Shown here one piece after another: positions 1 to 9,752 of a DNA stretch of 64,000 bases; positions within the stretch are counted from its first letter, which is position 1; each line of letters opens with the position of its first letter. The DNA is taken from contig CAKSSN010000008.1 in assembly GCA_934489015.1 (NCBI GenBank), positions 1-64,000 on the forward strand. The letters run 5' to 3'. Under the pieces are notes generated by a model, which saw nothing but the letters and a program-made list of their open reading frames with translations, made no database searches and was not told the DNA's origin. The stretch comes from an uncultured Clostridia bacterium (GTDB taxonomy: Bacteria; Bacillota; Clostridia; UBA1381). Made by a program: the position numbers and the translations under genes.

Positions 1-166
1 TTCAAAATACACAAATTATTGTCGCTCAATTTTTGCATATGGGAGAACTTACACCCCAACAATTGACAAAGAGCCAAAAAAACTTCCTTATATAGCTGTG
101 GCTAAAGCCGATTGACTTTTTAAACAGTCCCTTGTTCATAACAATCCCTTGAAAAAGGGTATAACA

Positions 167-1321
167 CTATTTTGTAAACAGCTTCAATATATCCTTATAG
201 GAAACAAAAATCATAAATCCGATAAGAATTAAAAATCCAACCGTATGAACAAGCCCCTCTTTTTCTCTTGAAACGGGCTTACCTCTTACCCATTCTATAA
301 TGACGAACAAAAGACGTCCGCCGTCAAGAGCCGGGAGCGGAAGAAGATTAAACACGCCGAGATTTATTGTAAGCAGCGCAACAAGATTAAGCACATACAA
401 TACGCTGTCGCTGCCCGAATGTACCGCATTATTAACCTCTTTAACAACTCCGACAGGTCCCGAAATCTGCTCCATTGAGCCGCGACCGGTTACAAGCTCC
501 CAAACCGTTCTGTAAAGAAGCTTTACAACAAATTTAGTCATTCTAAACGACTGCGGAATAAGATTTGAAGCCGTAACATTAGCCTGCTTCGGCTGAATAC
601 CGAGTATAAATCTGTCATACTCCTGCGACTGACCCACAAGGCTCTCATTTTTTTCAAAGCTGTCGCTGTACGGAATTTCACTTTTTGTATATTCTCCGTT
701 GAGCGTTTCCTCATAAACAGCCGAATTTTCACCATATGATATTTTAACGTGCTGCTTTGACGGCTCAAACACAACCTTTTTCCTTTCGCCGTCGCTGACT
801 ACCGTCATTTCAAGCTTTTCTCCGCCGGATAAGGATGAGGTATAAAGCTGAATATCCTGATACATTCCGATATTTTTTCCGTTAAGCTTTACGATTTTAT
901 CTCCGCTTTTAACGTCCGTATCCGCAAGATATGTTCCGGCTACAACATTTTCAATCACATTTGTATTATAAGCCTTCGCGCCCCCGACAATAAAGCAGAA
1001 AAGCACAAAACCGAGAATAACGTTAAAAACCGCACCTGCCGCAAGCACTATAACACGCTTCCAACACGGCTGCTCATTAAAATTACCCTCTTCTGCCATA
1101 TCATTCTCGTCCTCGCCTGCAAAGCGGCAAAAGCCGCCGAACGGAACAATTCTGAACGAATACAGCGTTTTCTTGCTTTTTTTCTTAAATATTGCCGGTC
1201 CGAAGCCTATAGCATATTCAAGCACATTAAAGCCGAGAAGCTTTCCGAATATAAAATGCCCGAATTCATGAAGTGAAATCATTACAAGAAACATCACTAT
1301 AGTTACAATTGCCGTTACCAA
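167..1321 (-). CDS. rseP: RseP/RasP site-2 intramembrane zinc protease (M50)
   Basis: Membrane metalloprotease of regulated intramembrane proteolysis; it cleaves anti-sigma factors and remnant signal peptides within the membrane. The N-terminal helix carries the HEFGH zinc motif at residues 18-22. A PDZ-like region lies in the middle, and the C-terminal helix has NLLPLPALDGG, which supplies the third metal ligand. At 384 aa the length is normal for the family. The start is a TTG at 1321 preceded by GGAGG with 9 nt spacing; the nearby ATG is followed at once by a stop. It lies 13 bp downstream of dxr, the usual dxr-rseP pairing. Only a weak CCCTT/AAGGG hairpin (146-159) follows the stop. Confidence 0.95.
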   Translation of the reverse strand: MVTAIVTIVMFLVMISLHEFGHFIFGKLLGFNVLEYAIGFGPAIFKKKSKKTLYSFRIVPFGGFCRFAGEDENDMAEEGNFNEQPCWKRVIVLAAGAVFNVILGFVLFCFIVGGAKAYNTNVIENVVAGTYLADTDVKSGDKIVKLNGKNIGMYQDIQLYTSSLSGGEKLEMTVVSDGERKKVVFEPSKQHVKISYGENSAVYEETLNGEYTKSEIPYSDSFEKNESLVGQSQEYDRFILGIQPKQANVTASNLIPQSFRMTKFVVKLLYRTVWELVTGRGSMEQISGPVGVVKEVNNAVHSGSDSVLYVLNLVALLTINLGVFNLLPLPALDGGRLLFVIIEWVRGKPVSREKEGLVHTVGFLILIGFMIFVSYKDILKLFTK

Positions 1322-1334
1322 ATCACATTACCTC

Positions 1335-2456
1335 CTAAATCAGTCTTGACTCTCTGTCCGCTAAAAATATATCGTCAAGAGTAGGATTTTCTATATGCGG
1401 AGCGGACGACATTTTTTTCTCTATAAACTCCGCTATCTCCAAAAATTTCAGTTTTCCGCTCATAAACAGCGAAAATGCCGCTTCATCCGCGCCGTTAAAC
1501 ACCGTCGGGAGTATTCCGCCGCTGCGGCCTGCCATATACGCAAGCGAAAGCGCCGGGAAAACCTCCGTATCGGGCTTATCAAAGGTTAGTGTATTATACC
1601 TTGTAAAATCAAGCTTATTTTCGCCTATCGGCCTCCTGTCGGGATATGTCAGCGCATATGCTATAGGCAGATGCATATCAGGAATGCCGAGCTGAGCTAT
1701 AACGGCGCCGTCCTCATACTCTATCATGGAATGAATAACGCTCTGACGGTGAACAAGAACATCTATATTATCATAGTCCACGTCAAAAAGCCATCTCGCT
1801 TCCATAACCTCAAGCCCCTTATTGACTAATGTAGCCGAATCGATTGTGACCTTTGCGCCCATATCCCAGTTCGGATGCTTAAGAGCCTGCTGCGGCGTTA
1901 TATTTTCAAGCTCGCTTCTCTTTTTACCGAAAAAAGGACCTCCGGACGCTGTAAGTATTATTCTGCTCAAATTATCTCTGCCGCATTCAAGCGCCTGAAA
2001 AATTGCGGAATGTTCGCTGTCAACCGGATATATTTTAACGTTATTCTCTTTTGCAAGGCGCGTTACAATATGCCCTGCGGTAACCATGGTTTCCTTATTT
2101 GCAAGAGCGATATTCTTTCCTGCCTTTATTGCCGCAACAGTCGGCTTAAGACCTGCTATTCCCACAACCGCCGTTACAACTATATCCGCCTCGTCACATA
2201 CGGCAGCTTCAACAAGCCCGTCAGCGCCGCCCAAAACAGTTACTCCCGTATCTGCAACGCGCACTCTTAAATCAGCCGCCGCACTCTCATCGGCCATGCA
2301 TACAAAACGCGGATGAAATTTTCTTATCTGCTTTTCCATAAGCTCGGCATTTTTGCCGGCTGTTAAAGAAACAATATGCATATCGCTGTTTTTTTCGACA
2401 ATGTCAAGCGTTTGAGTACCGATTGAGCCGGTTGACCCTAATATTGATATATTCAT
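1335..2456 (-). CDS. dxr: 1-deoxy-D-xylulose 5-phosphate reductoisomerase
   Basis: Cytosolic enzyme of the MEP isoprenoid pathway. It rearranges and reduces DXP to 2-C-methyl-D-erythritol 4-phosphate using NADPH and a divalent metal. The N-terminal NADPH-binding motif ILGSTGSIG is intact, and PVDSEHSAIFQ holds the metal-binding acidic residues. The reading frame extends two codons upstream to a GTG, but the ATG at 2456 has AGGGGAG 5 nt upstream and gives the usual N-terminus (MNISILGSTG), so that start was chosen (373 aa). It forms an operon with rseP. Confidence 0.95.
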   Translation of the reverse strand: MNISILGSTGSIGTQTLDIVEKNSDMHIVSLTAGKNAELMEKQIRKFHPRFVCMADESAAADLRVRVADTGVTVLGGADGLVEAAVCDEADIVVTAVVGIAGLKPTVAAIKAGKNIALANKETMVTAGHIVTRLAKENNVKIYPVDSEHSAIFQALECGRDNLSRIILTASGGPFFGKKRSELENITPQQALKHPNWDMGAKVTIDSATLVNKGLEVMEARWLFDVDYDNIDVLVHRQSVIHSMIEYEDGAVIAQLGIPDMHLPIAYALTYPDRRPIGENKLDFTRYNTLTFDKPDTEVFPALSLAYMAGRSGGILPTVFNGADEAAFSLFMSGKLKFLEIAEFIEKKMSSAPHIENPTLDDIFLADRESRLI

Positions 2457-2492
2457 AAACACTCCCCTTTTATTACCAATCGGAACAATTAT

Positions 2493-2537
2493 AAAAAACG
2501 GGGCTGAAACAAAACATATTGTTCTGTTCTGCCCCGC
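2493..2537 (-). terminator. Intrinsic terminator after the SLH-protein gene
   Basis: On the minus strand a GCGGGGC/GCCCCGT stem (arms at 2531-2537 and 2498-2504) with extra pairing in the loop is followed by a run of T (the A run at 2493-2498 on the plus strand). It separates the SLH gene from dxr. Confidence 0.8.
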
Positions 2538-2580
2538 TTTCGTTCAGTCCGAATTTATTTATTCGGATTGCGTTTTAATA

Positions 2581-4998
2581 TTATTCGCAAATCTTGTTAA
2601 TACATCTTGAAAGCATTGCGGCATATTCTGCTCTTGTTGCATTGCCCCTTGCATTAATTTTTCCGTCGCTGCCGCCGATTATACCTGCGCCGACTGCATT
2701 TGCAACGCTTTCAGTAGCCCATGAGCTGGTTTCGGCATTGTCCGCAAACGCTGACAAGTCAGCAGCTGTTGATTGTACACTGAGGTACTTCATGTACTTG
2801 TCAAGAATTACGGCAAGCTGCTCACGAGTTACCGGAGCTTCAGGTGCAAATTCCGTTTCTGTCATTCCGAGAACTATTCCGTTTTCGTAAGCCCATGCAA
2901 CAGAAGCTGCATACCATGCGTCTGATGAAACATCGCTAAACGGTGTAGCTGTCTTTGAGTAGGATTTGTCTTCCATTCTCTGAAGCGTTGCAACAACCAT
3001 TGCTCTTGTTACATTGCCCTGAGGATCAAACTCACTTTGTGCCGTTCCGTTCATTATACCTCTTGCGGTTACGAAATCAACATTCTGCTTAAACCAACTG
3101 TCAGCTGAAACGTCTCCGAAGCTTCCGCCAACTGCCTGCTTAACGGTATATGCACCATTTGCGCCTACAGTCTTAAGCATCTTGCTTGTGCTGTCAAATA
3201 CGCTCTTTGCAACAACATTTCCGCTTGCGTCAACTACAACATAATCGTTAGCCTTAGCATCTACATACTTAACCGAGAAACCTTTTGCCGTTTTTGAAGC
3301 GTCAAGAAGCACTCCGCCTGAAGTTGCCGTTACTTTGTCACCATTTACATTTATTGTTGTATTTGTTACATCGGGTGATGTACTTGTTGCACCCGATAAA
3401 TATACCTTGCTTGAGCTTGAGCCGCCGCCACCGCCGGTTGACTTCTTCTTGAAGGTTACGGTTACCTTTACATCGCTCTCAGGCATTGTAAACTTTCCGT
3501 TTGAAAAATTCACCTTCTTGTTGTCCGAAAGCTTCTTTACGACAACATCATTTAATGTATAGTTGTTGTTAGGCTCTGTTACAACTCTGATAACGTCGCC
3601 GGCTTTTGCAACCTTGTCCTTAAGATTTTTTCCGTCAAGCTCAAGATGTGCGCTTCCGTTATCTCCGACGCTGAGCTCAATGCTATATTCGGTATCTGTC
3701 GCTTCAAACTCTGCCGTTACGCTTACCGGTTTATTGTCATAGTTAAACGTATACTCATTATTCTTGTCAAGAGTTACTTTCTTACCATCGACATAAACAG
3801 CTTTAATCTTATAGCCTGTATTTGCAGCAGCTGTAATTGTTACATCATCACCCTTTGACGGATTTGCATTATCAACCGTAACTTTACCGTTTTTAATGCT
3901 CGAATCGATGTTAATTCCCTTAGATGCCTTTATAAACGTTGCCTTTACTTCAACATTCTTTGCCGGCATTGTGAAAGTATATGTTGTATTGTCTACCTTT
4001 GTTGCAAAGGTGTCGCCTGCATATACACTGCATACAAGATAATCGGTGTCCGGTGTAACCGTAATTGTTACGGTTTCCTTTTCAGCGGCCTTTTCCTTGT
4101 CAACCGTAACGGCTCCGTTTGTTGTTTTTGCAACAGTGACATTATATTCAGCTGCCACAACCGCTTCAAACTCTGCCTTTACCTCAACATTTTTTGCAGG
4201 CATTGTAAATGTATATGTTGTATCATTTACTTTTGTTATCGCTTCTTCTCCGGCTGTTACTGCCTTTACCTGATAGCCGCTTGCAGGTGCAACGGTTATT
4301 GTAACAGTTTCGCCCTCTGCCGCTTCTGCCTTGTCTACAGTCACTGTTCCGTTTTCCGCTTCTGCTACCGTTACCTTATAGGCTGTAGCCGGTATTGCTT
4401 CAAACTCAACCTTTACTTCAACGTCCTCCGCAGGCATTACAAATGTATATGTTGTATCATTTACCCTTGTTAAGATTTGTCCTCCGGCTACTATTGTCTT
4501 TAAGCGATAGCCGCTTGCAGGTGCGATAGTAATTGTAACAGTTTCACCCTCTGCCGCTTCTGCCTTATCTACAGTCGCCGTTCCGTTTTCCGTAGCTGCA
4601 ACCGTCACGGCTTTTTTAACTATCGGAGCTGCCTTAAACGTTGCACTTACTTCAACATTTCCGTAACCTCCGACAAATTTATACAAGCCGTTTTCATCAG
4701 GTGTAATCTCAGTTTCTCCGCAGTAAACCTTGTCAACAACATAACCCTCATTAGGATACGGAGTTACCGTTATAATCTCGTCGGGCTCAAACTCAGTCTG
4801 ATTAACCCCAACAAATCCGTTTTCACAAGTCTTTGTAGATACCTTATATTTTGCGAAAAAATCAAAATAACCGGCTGTCCTAATAAAGTCCTTGCTGCCG
4901 CCTTCAAAAGGCATCTTCAGCGCCTCATCGGCAAAAACACCGAAACAGGACGCACTCATTGCAGCAACGCACGCAATAGACACGATTTTTTTATTCAT
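2581..4998 (-). CDS. Secreted S-layer-homology protein with six InlB-type B-repeats
   Basis: Exported cell-wall-associated protein of 805 aa. It begins with a signal peptide (MNKKIVSIACVAAMSASCFG, likely cleaved after FADE or nearby). Six tandem beta repeats of about 70 residues follow, from about residue 48 to 530, each with an NGxxxV core, a GY turn and TFTMP near its end; they resemble divergent InlB B-repeats (Flg_new_2). A Gly/Ser hinge comes next, then three SLH domains (about 615-805) that would bind pyruvylated wall polymer. Repeats 2 and 3 are nearly identical, a sign of recent internal duplication. The gene is monocistronic with its own promoter and terminator, and GGAGGG lies 6 nt before the ATG. 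The ligand is unknown. Confidence 0.88.
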   Translation of the reverse strand: MNKKIVSIACVAAMSASCFGVFADEALKMPFEGGSKDFIRTAGYFDFFAKYKVSTKTCENGFVGVNQTEFEPDEIITVTPYPNEGYVVDKVYCGETEITPDENGLYKFVGGYGNVEVSATFKAAPIVKKAVTVAATENGTATVDKAEAAEGETVTITIAPASGYRLKTIVAGGQILTRVNDTTYTFVMPAEDVEVKVEFEAIPATAYKVTVAEAENGTVTVDKAEAAEGETVTITVAPASGYQVKAVTAGEEAITKVNDTTYTFTMPAKNVEVKAEFEAVVAAEYNVTVAKTTNGAVTVDKEKAAEKETVTITVTPDTDYLVCSVYAGDTFATKVDNTTYTFTMPAKNVEVKATFIKASKGINIDSSIKNGKVTVDNANPSKGDDVTITAAANTGYKIKAVYVDGKKVTLDKNNEYTFNYDNKPVSVTAEFEATDTEYSIELSVGDNGSAHLELDGKNLKDKVAKAGDVIRVVTEPNNNYTLNDVVVKKLSDNKKVNFSNGKFTMPESDVKVTVTFKKKSTGGGGGSSSSKVYLSGATSTSPDVTNTTINVNGDKVTATSGGVLLDASKTAKGFSVKYVDAKANDYVVVDASGNVVAKSVFDSTSKMLKTVGANGAYTVKQAVGGSFGDVSADSWFKQNVDFVTARGIMNGTAQSEFDPQGNVTRAMVVATLQRMEDKSYSKTATPFSDVSSDAWYAASVAWAYENGIVLGMTETEFAPEAPVTREQLAVILDKYMKYLSVQSTAADLSAFADNAETSSWATESVANAVGAGIIGGSDGKINARGNATRAEYAAMLSRCINKICE

Positions 4999-5032
4999 GT
5001 ATAACCCTCCAAATGTAATATTTTATGTTTAT

Positions 5033-5061
5033 ATTATATAACAATATGACTCAAATTTCAA
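5033..5061 (-). promoter_or_regulatory. Sigma-A type promoter of the SLH gene
   Basis: On the minus strand TTGAAA (5056-5061) and TATAAT (5033-5038) are separated by 17 bp. The -10 element is about 35 bp from the ATG at 4998. Confidence 0.75.
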
Positions 5062-5163
5062 TCGTTTTTATTTTCCAATTTCATATTTGTACATATTGCA
5101 TAAATAAAAACCGACTTTTTGTATAAGCGGTAGTATAATCCCCGCTACAATTTTAAAAATTCT

Positions 5164-6117
5164 TTAAAATTCATCCATAAATGCTGCAAGAAGATTTGCG
5201 CAGCAGGCGGCATCCTTCATATCGGCCATCTCGGACGGTGAATGAATATATCTCACCGGCACGGAAATGCCGCCCGTTTTAATTCCGCTTCCGCTGACAT
5301 GAATACTGCCGGCGTCCGTTCCGCCCTCTGTCATAACTTCAAGCTGATAACAAATATTATTTTCATCCGCAAGCTTTATTAGAGCGCTTCTTATCTCGCT
5401 GTGGCATATGACCGATCTGTCCATTATTTTAACAGCCGCACCGCCGCCGAGGCTGACCGCCATCGGACTGCACTCCGGAGTATCGCCCGTATCGGTAACA
5501 TCAACCGCTACAGCAGCTTCCGCGCCGCACCCGAAAGCCACCGCTTTTGCTCCACGAAGCCCAACCTCCTCCTGAACGGTGAAAATAAATTTAAGCGTGT
5601 TTTTCGCGCCTTTTACTTTTTTCATCGCTTCAATTAAAATCCAGCAGCCGAGCCTGTTGTCAAGAGCCTTTGAAACGACTCTGCTTCCAAAGCTGTGAAA
5701 TTCGCCCTCAAAGCAAGCCATGTCACCAACATCAACGCCGCACTCCGACGGGACATCTATATACATTTTGGAAATTTGATTTTTGTCGTTATCCTTTTCG
5801 CTGCCTATAACACCTACAGTGCCGTTTTCAAAAACAACTCTCCTGCCGACAAGATGACGCGTGTCAAGACCGCCGACAGCAGCAAATCTTAAAAATCCGT
5901 TTTCGCTCTTATATGTTATAACAACGCCTATTTCATCCATATGCGCAGCCGCCGCAACAATTTTCTCTCCGCCGCGAATTGTTCCCGTAACGTTTCCCAA
6001 AGCGTCAACCGTGACCTCATCGCAAAGCGGCTTTATTTCGGATATAATAAGCTCCCTTATTTTATCCTCTCTTCCCGAAACGCCGAATTCCTCCGTAAGC
6101 TTTTTTATAAGCTCCAT
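5164..6117 (-). CDS. M42 family metallo-aminopeptidase (copy 1 of 3)
   Basis: Cytosolic di-metal aminopeptidase of the M42 (glutamyl aminopeptidase/TET-type, often annotated endoglucanase) family, probably trimming peptides. Metal-ligand motifs are present in order: AAHMDEIG, ALDNRLG, VQEEVGLRG, a VDVTD aspartate and YIHSPSE. The frame opens further upstream, but the ATG at 6117 (MELIKKL) gives the same N-terminus as its two paralogues; the AAAGGA lies 12 nt away, a longish spacing. About 160 bp separate it from copy 2, so it may be transcribed independently or by readthrough. Exact peptide specificity cannot be read from sequence. Confidence 0.88.
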   Translation of the reverse strand: MELIKKLTEEFGVSGREDKIRELIISEIKPLCDEVTVDALGNVTGTIRGGEKIVAAAAHMDEIGVVITYKSENGFLRFAAVGGLDTRHLVGRRVVFENGTVGVIGSEKDNDKNQISKMYIDVPSECGVDVGDMACFEGEFHSFGSRVVSKALDNRLGCWILIEAMKKVKGAKNTLKFIFTVQEEVGLRGAKAVAFGCGAEAAVAVDVTDTGDTPECSPMAVSLGGGAAVKIMDRSVICHSEIRSALIKLADENNICYQLEVMTEGGTDAGSIHVSGSGIKTGGISVPVRYIHSPSEMADMKDAACCANLLAAFMDEF

Positions 6118-6280
6118 TTGTATAACCATTCCTTTCGTTCTGCAAGACACAAAACCTAAGTCTTACACTTTCACCACGAGCAAAAAGCTGTGCTATGTGA
6201 TTTTTTTCAGACTTATTTATCTGCGTTTTTATGCCCTCATATATAAAACAGTTCTAAGTGTGAAAAGGTTGCACATTTTT

Positions 6281-7303
6281 TTAAATCTGCGCAAAAATTT
6301 CACCGATATTTTTGCAATACGCCTTTGCAAAGCTTACAAGCGCATCAATATCCCTCAAATCCGCAACGCCTGCCGGCGAATGAATATATCTGCACGGTGC
6401 CGATACAGAGGCTGTTAAAATTCCGCCTGCCGAAAGATGTATGCTTCCGGCGTCATTTCCGCCCGCAGTTGTTTTTTTGAGCTGATACGGTATATTTTCT
6501 TTTTCCGCCATTTTAACAAGCGCATTAAAAAGCCGCCTGTCCGTTATTGTTGCTCTGTCCATGTACGAAAGAGCCGCACCGCCGCCGCATATCGTAACGG
6601 TCTGCTCCGGCTTTGTTTTATACACGTCCGAGCAGGTTGTACTCTCGGCAACAAGAGCCGCGTCAGGCTTTATCCTGTATGCGCATACGCCGCTTCCGCG
6701 TAGCCCGACCTCCTCCTGCACCGTGAAACAGTAATACGTGTCAAACGCCGGCTTTTCTTTCATTGCTTCAAGAAGCGCATAGCAGCCGGCTCTGTCGTCA
6801 ACCGCCTTTGCCTTTATCCTGCCGGAGCCTATCTGCTCGTATTCCGTATCAAAGCACGCGTAATCTCCGACAGAAACATATTTCTTTGCCTCGTCCTTAC
6901 ACGAAGTGCCTATATCTATATAAAGCTGTGATATTTTCGGAACGCTCTTTTCCTCCTCCTTAGAAAGAAGATGGATTGCCTTTACGCCGATTATTCCGCG
7001 AACACCGTTTTTAAAGCGCACCCTTTTGCCGAGAATTACTCTCGTATCTATTCCGCCGACCGTTTTGAATTTAAGATAACCGCTGTCGGTAACGCCGCTT
7101 ATTATAAAGCCGACCTCGTCCATGTGTGCAGAAAGCATTATTTTCTTATCATGACGGGCGCCGCTGCGAAAGCATATAAGATTTCCCAATTTGTCGGTTT
7201 CGATTTTTTCGGCAAATCCCTTTGCCTGCTGCCTGATAATATTTCTTACTTCGTCCTCGTCGCCGCTAACTCCGTCACAGTTACAAAGTTTTTCTAAAAG
7301 CAT
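6281..7303 (-). CDS. M42 family metallo-aminopeptidase (copy 2 of 3)
   Basis: Second of three consecutive M42 peptidases (340 aa). It keeps SAHMDEVG, AVDDRAGC, VQEEVGLRG, an acidic ligand in the VAEST region, and YIHSPAG. The start ATG overlaps the last 10 nt of the upstream M42 gene, which indicates translational coupling. The paralogues are clearly diverged from each other, so this is an old expansion and the three may differ in substrate or assemble into mixed TET-type dodecamers; both ideas are inference. Confidence 0.88.
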   Translation of the reverse strand: MLLEKLCNCDGVSGDEDEVRNIIRQQAKGFAEKIETDKLGNLICFRSGARHDKKIMLSAHMDEVGFIISGVTDSGYLKFKTVGGIDTRVILGKRVRFKNGVRGIIGVKAIHLLSKEEEKSVPKISQLYIDIGTSCKDEAKKYVSVGDYACFDTEYEQIGSGRIKAKAVDDRAGCYALLEAMKEKPAFDTYYCFTVQEEVGLRGSGVCAYRIKPDAALVAESTTCSDVYKTKPEQTVTICGGGAALSYMDRATITDRRLFNALVKMAEKENIPYQLKKTTAGGNDAGSIHLSAGGILTASVSAPCRYIHSPAGVADLRDIDALVSFAKAYCKNIGEIFAQI

Positions 7304-8334
7304 AAGTCCTCCTTTGCAAACTCATCTGAATTTTCTATAAACCGCACAATCAAATCGCTTGTCGCTCGAATATCGGAAAGCTTTGCCGTTTCAACGGGAT
7401 TATGCATATATTTAAGCGGGATTGACAAAAGCGCCGTTGCAATGCCGCAGCGTGCCGTTTGAACAGCCCATGCATTTGTTCCGGTATATCCTCCGTCAAC
7501 ATCTATGTCAAACGGAATATTATATCTGTCGGCAAGCTTAATAAGTCTTTTCCCTATTTTCGGATGGATATTCGGACCGAGCGAAACTATACATCCGCTT
7601 CCGCACTCAAACGCATTTTCCGAATTATCCGGAGTTATTCCGTGACACACATCAACGGAAATTGATATATCGGGGTTTACAATATATGCTGCCGTTTTTG
7701 CTCCGCGCAGACCTACTTCTTCCTGAACGGTTGCAACGGCATAAACATCAGCCGACAAACTGTATTTTGAAAGCCGCTCAAACGCATCAATAACGGCCGC
7801 AACTCCGGCTCTGTCATCAAGCGCCTTAAGGCTTATGCTTCCGCCCTTCATTTCCCCTACGGACTGGCGCATTGTAACGGGAGCGCCGACGGAAACTATT
7901 TTTATAACTTCATCATAACTGTAGCCCGTATCAATAGACATATCCTCTATTTTCATTGCGCTTTTGCTCTCATCCGCGCTTTGAAGATGAGGCGGCTTTG
8001 CGCCTATAACTCCGCGTATATCGCGCGTTCCGTGAACCGTAACCTCCGCCGACGGAAGTATTCTCTCATCAATTCCGCCGACCGAAACAAAGCTTAAAAA
8101 TCCGTTTTCGTCAATGCCCGAAACCATAAGACCGATCTCGTCCATGTGTCCCTCAATCATTATTTTAAGCGCATTTTCCCTGCCGCACTTCTTCTCGGCT
8201 ATAACATTGCCGAGCGCGTCCGTATAAACCTTGTCGGCATACGGCATGAAAAGCTTTGAAATTTCATCAGAAAATCCGTATTCAAAGCCCGATACTCCGC
8301 GCATATCGCTGAGCCTTTTTATAAGCTCCTTCAA
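7294..8334 (-). CDS. M42 family metallo-aminopeptidase (copy 3 of 3)
   Basis: First transcribed of the three M42 genes (346 aa). Motifs are EGHMDEIG, ALDDRAGV, VQEEVGLRG, SVDVCH and KYMHNPVE; the serine of the usual HSP motif is replaced by asparagine, as in the YsdC-like subgroup. Its 3' end overlaps the start of copy 2 by 10 nt. It starts about 30 bp after holB ends, so it probably belongs to the long minus-strand run that begins upstream of recN. Confidence 0.88.
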   Translation of the reverse strand: MKELIKRLSDMRGVSGFEYGFSDEISKLFMPYADKVYTDALGNVIAEKKCGRENALKIMIEGHMDEIGLMVSGIDENGFLSFVSVGGIDERILPSAEVTVHGTRDIRGVIGAKPPHLQSADESKSAMKIEDMSIDTGYSYDEVIKIVSVGAPVTMRQSVGEMKGGSISLKALDDRAGVAAVIDAFERLSKYSLSADVYAVATVQEEVGLRGAKTAAYIVNPDISISVDVCHGITPDNSENAFECGSGCIVSLGPNIHPKIGKRLIKLADRYNIPFDIDVDGGYTGTNAWAVQTARCGIATALLSIPLKYMHNPVETAKLSDIRATSDLIVRFIENSDEFAKEDLCF

Positions 8335-8365
8335 AATAACCTACTTCCTTTCTTCCGAAAAATTC

Positions 8366-9361
8366 TTATATCCGCCTTAGCTTGTCCTTCAGCGTAAACG
8401 CAAGATAAGCTCCCATATGCTTAGGGCTGACATTTCTCGTAACCATCTCGGAGCATACCGTAAGAGTATCTATCGCGTAGGGCATAGCAGCCGTATATAC
8501 TCCTGCCTCGCGCATTCTGCCTGCATAGTCCGAATTTATAACCATATTTGTATATCCGCAGCCGATAAACAGCATATCCCTGAAAAACAGAAGCATAATT
8601 TCAATTATATCCCCTGCTTTTTCCTTGTTCTTATCAAAAAAATCCGATACATAAAATGCGTCAGACATTTTTGAGGATAATATTTTTCCGATTATCTCAA
8701 AGCATTTGCTTCTTAATATATCAAACTCTCCGCTCTCTATAAGCTCTAAAGCTCTGCCGGGATTTCCGCCCGAAAACCTGACATAAAAGTCCGCATTTTC
8801 CGAAAGCCCCGAATACTTCGATTTTATATACTCCGAAAGCTCCTCAGATTTCAGCACCGGCAGTTGCACCGCCGCGCACCTTGACCTGACCGTCGGCAAA
8901 AGTTTCTCGGCATCTGACACTATTATTATAAACACCGCATAAAGCGGAGGCTCCTCAAGCGTTTTTAAAAACGTGTTCTGCGCTTGTGCAGTCAGCAAAT
9001 CTCCTTCTATTATATAAACCTTTTTATCAGAAAAAAACGGCTTTATGAAAACATCGTCATTAAGGCGGCGCACCTCTTGGGCGCCTATTGTTTTTTTCTT
9101 ATCCTCCGGCAAAACGTGCTTTATATCGGGGTGAGTGCCTGCCTTTGCCATAACGCATGAGCGGCACTCGCCGCACGGCGCATTTTTTAAATTTTGGCAA
9201 ACCACCGCCGCAGCTATAAGCTCCGACAAGGTATGCCTGCCAAGCCCCTCTTCGCCGGATATAATCCACGCATGAGGATTTCTGCCGCCGCGCACAGCGT
9301 CAATCATTTCCTCCGCTATATCGTTATGAAAAATATCATACCCGTACATTCTGCTCTCCAA
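8366..9361 (-). CDS. holB: DNA polymerase III delta' subunit
   Basis: Clamp-loader subunit that helps open and load the sliding clamp at replication forks. The N-terminal AAA+ module has a degenerate P-loop (SGEEGLGRHTL), a zinc-binding cysteine group (CQN...CGECRSC) and the TFLKTLEEPP sensor segment; a C-terminal collar-type helical domain follows. The length, 331 aa, is usual. It overlaps the 3' end of the rseC-like gene by 26 nt, so the two are co-transcribed. Confidence 0.9.
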   Translation of the reverse strand: MESRMYGYDIFHNDIAEEMIDAVRGGRNPHAWIISGEEGLGRHTLSELIAAAVVCQNLKNAPCGECRSCVMAKAGTHPDIKHVLPEDKKKTIGAQEVRRLNDDVFIKPFFSDKKVYIIEGDLLTAQAQNTFLKTLEEPPLYAVFIIIVSDAEKLLPTVRSRCAAVQLPVLKSEELSEYIKSKYSGLSENADFYVRFSGGNPGRALELIESGEFDILRSKCFEIIGKILSSKMSDAFYVSDFFDKNKEKAGDIIEIMLLFFRDMLFIGCGYTNMVINSDYAGRMREAGVYTAAMPYAIDTLTVCSEMVTRNVSPKHMGAYLAFTLKDKLRRI

Positions 9362-9752
9362 TCCTCGAAATAATACTGTGCTTATAGTATTGTTTCAGCT
9401 TCTTATCCAAAATATGCACGCAGAAAAACCACAGCGCCATTGACAAAACCGATATTAAAATTGCCGCATTTTCTCCAGCTCCCGCCGCCGTACTTATCGC
9501 ATATGATAAAAGAAGTACCAAAAGCGGCGTTATATAAACAAGAAATGCCGCAAAAAGCACTCTTGACGATTTCATTTCAAAAATGACCGTGTCGCCTTCT
9601 TTTATTCCATCTTTGTACTTTGCTGTCACCCTCTGGCTTTTAAGTCCGCAGCCGCCGCTGCAGCTTTCGCAGCTTCCGCATGATGATGAGCGGATAACCG
9701 AAATCACAATGCCGCCCGGATTTACGCTTTCCACGCGTCCGTACTGCCTCAT
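9336..9752 (-). CDS. rseC: RseC/MucC family membrane protein
   Basis: Small membrane protein (138 aa) of the SoxR-reducing/RseC family. It has a cytosolic N-terminal part with cysteines at 25, 28, 31 and 35 (CGSCESC then GGC), suited to an Fe-S or redox site, then two adjacent transmembrane helices (about 68-110). In Clostridia this family is linked with Rnf-type electron transfer, but no rnf genes are in view, so its partner is unknown. It overlaps recN by 4 nt (ATGA-type) and holB by 26 nt. Confidence 0.85.
   Translation of the reverse strand: MRQYGRVESVNPGGIVISVIRSSSCGSCESCSGGCGLKSQRVTAKYKDGIKEGDTVIFEMKSSRVLFAAFLVYITPLLVLLLSYAISTAAGAGENAAILISVLSMALWFFCVHILDKKLKQYYKHSIISRIGEQNVRV

Noticed and set aside
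1..166. Short open frames at the left edge (a 37-codon minus-strand frame at 26-139 and open plus-strand frames running in from the edge)
   Set aside because: No ribosome site, no recognisable family, and several frames are open at once; nothing can be supported as a gene.
5861..6418. Plus-strand open frame spanning the ends of two M42 genes
   Set aside because: Antisense shadow of two intact peptidase genes.
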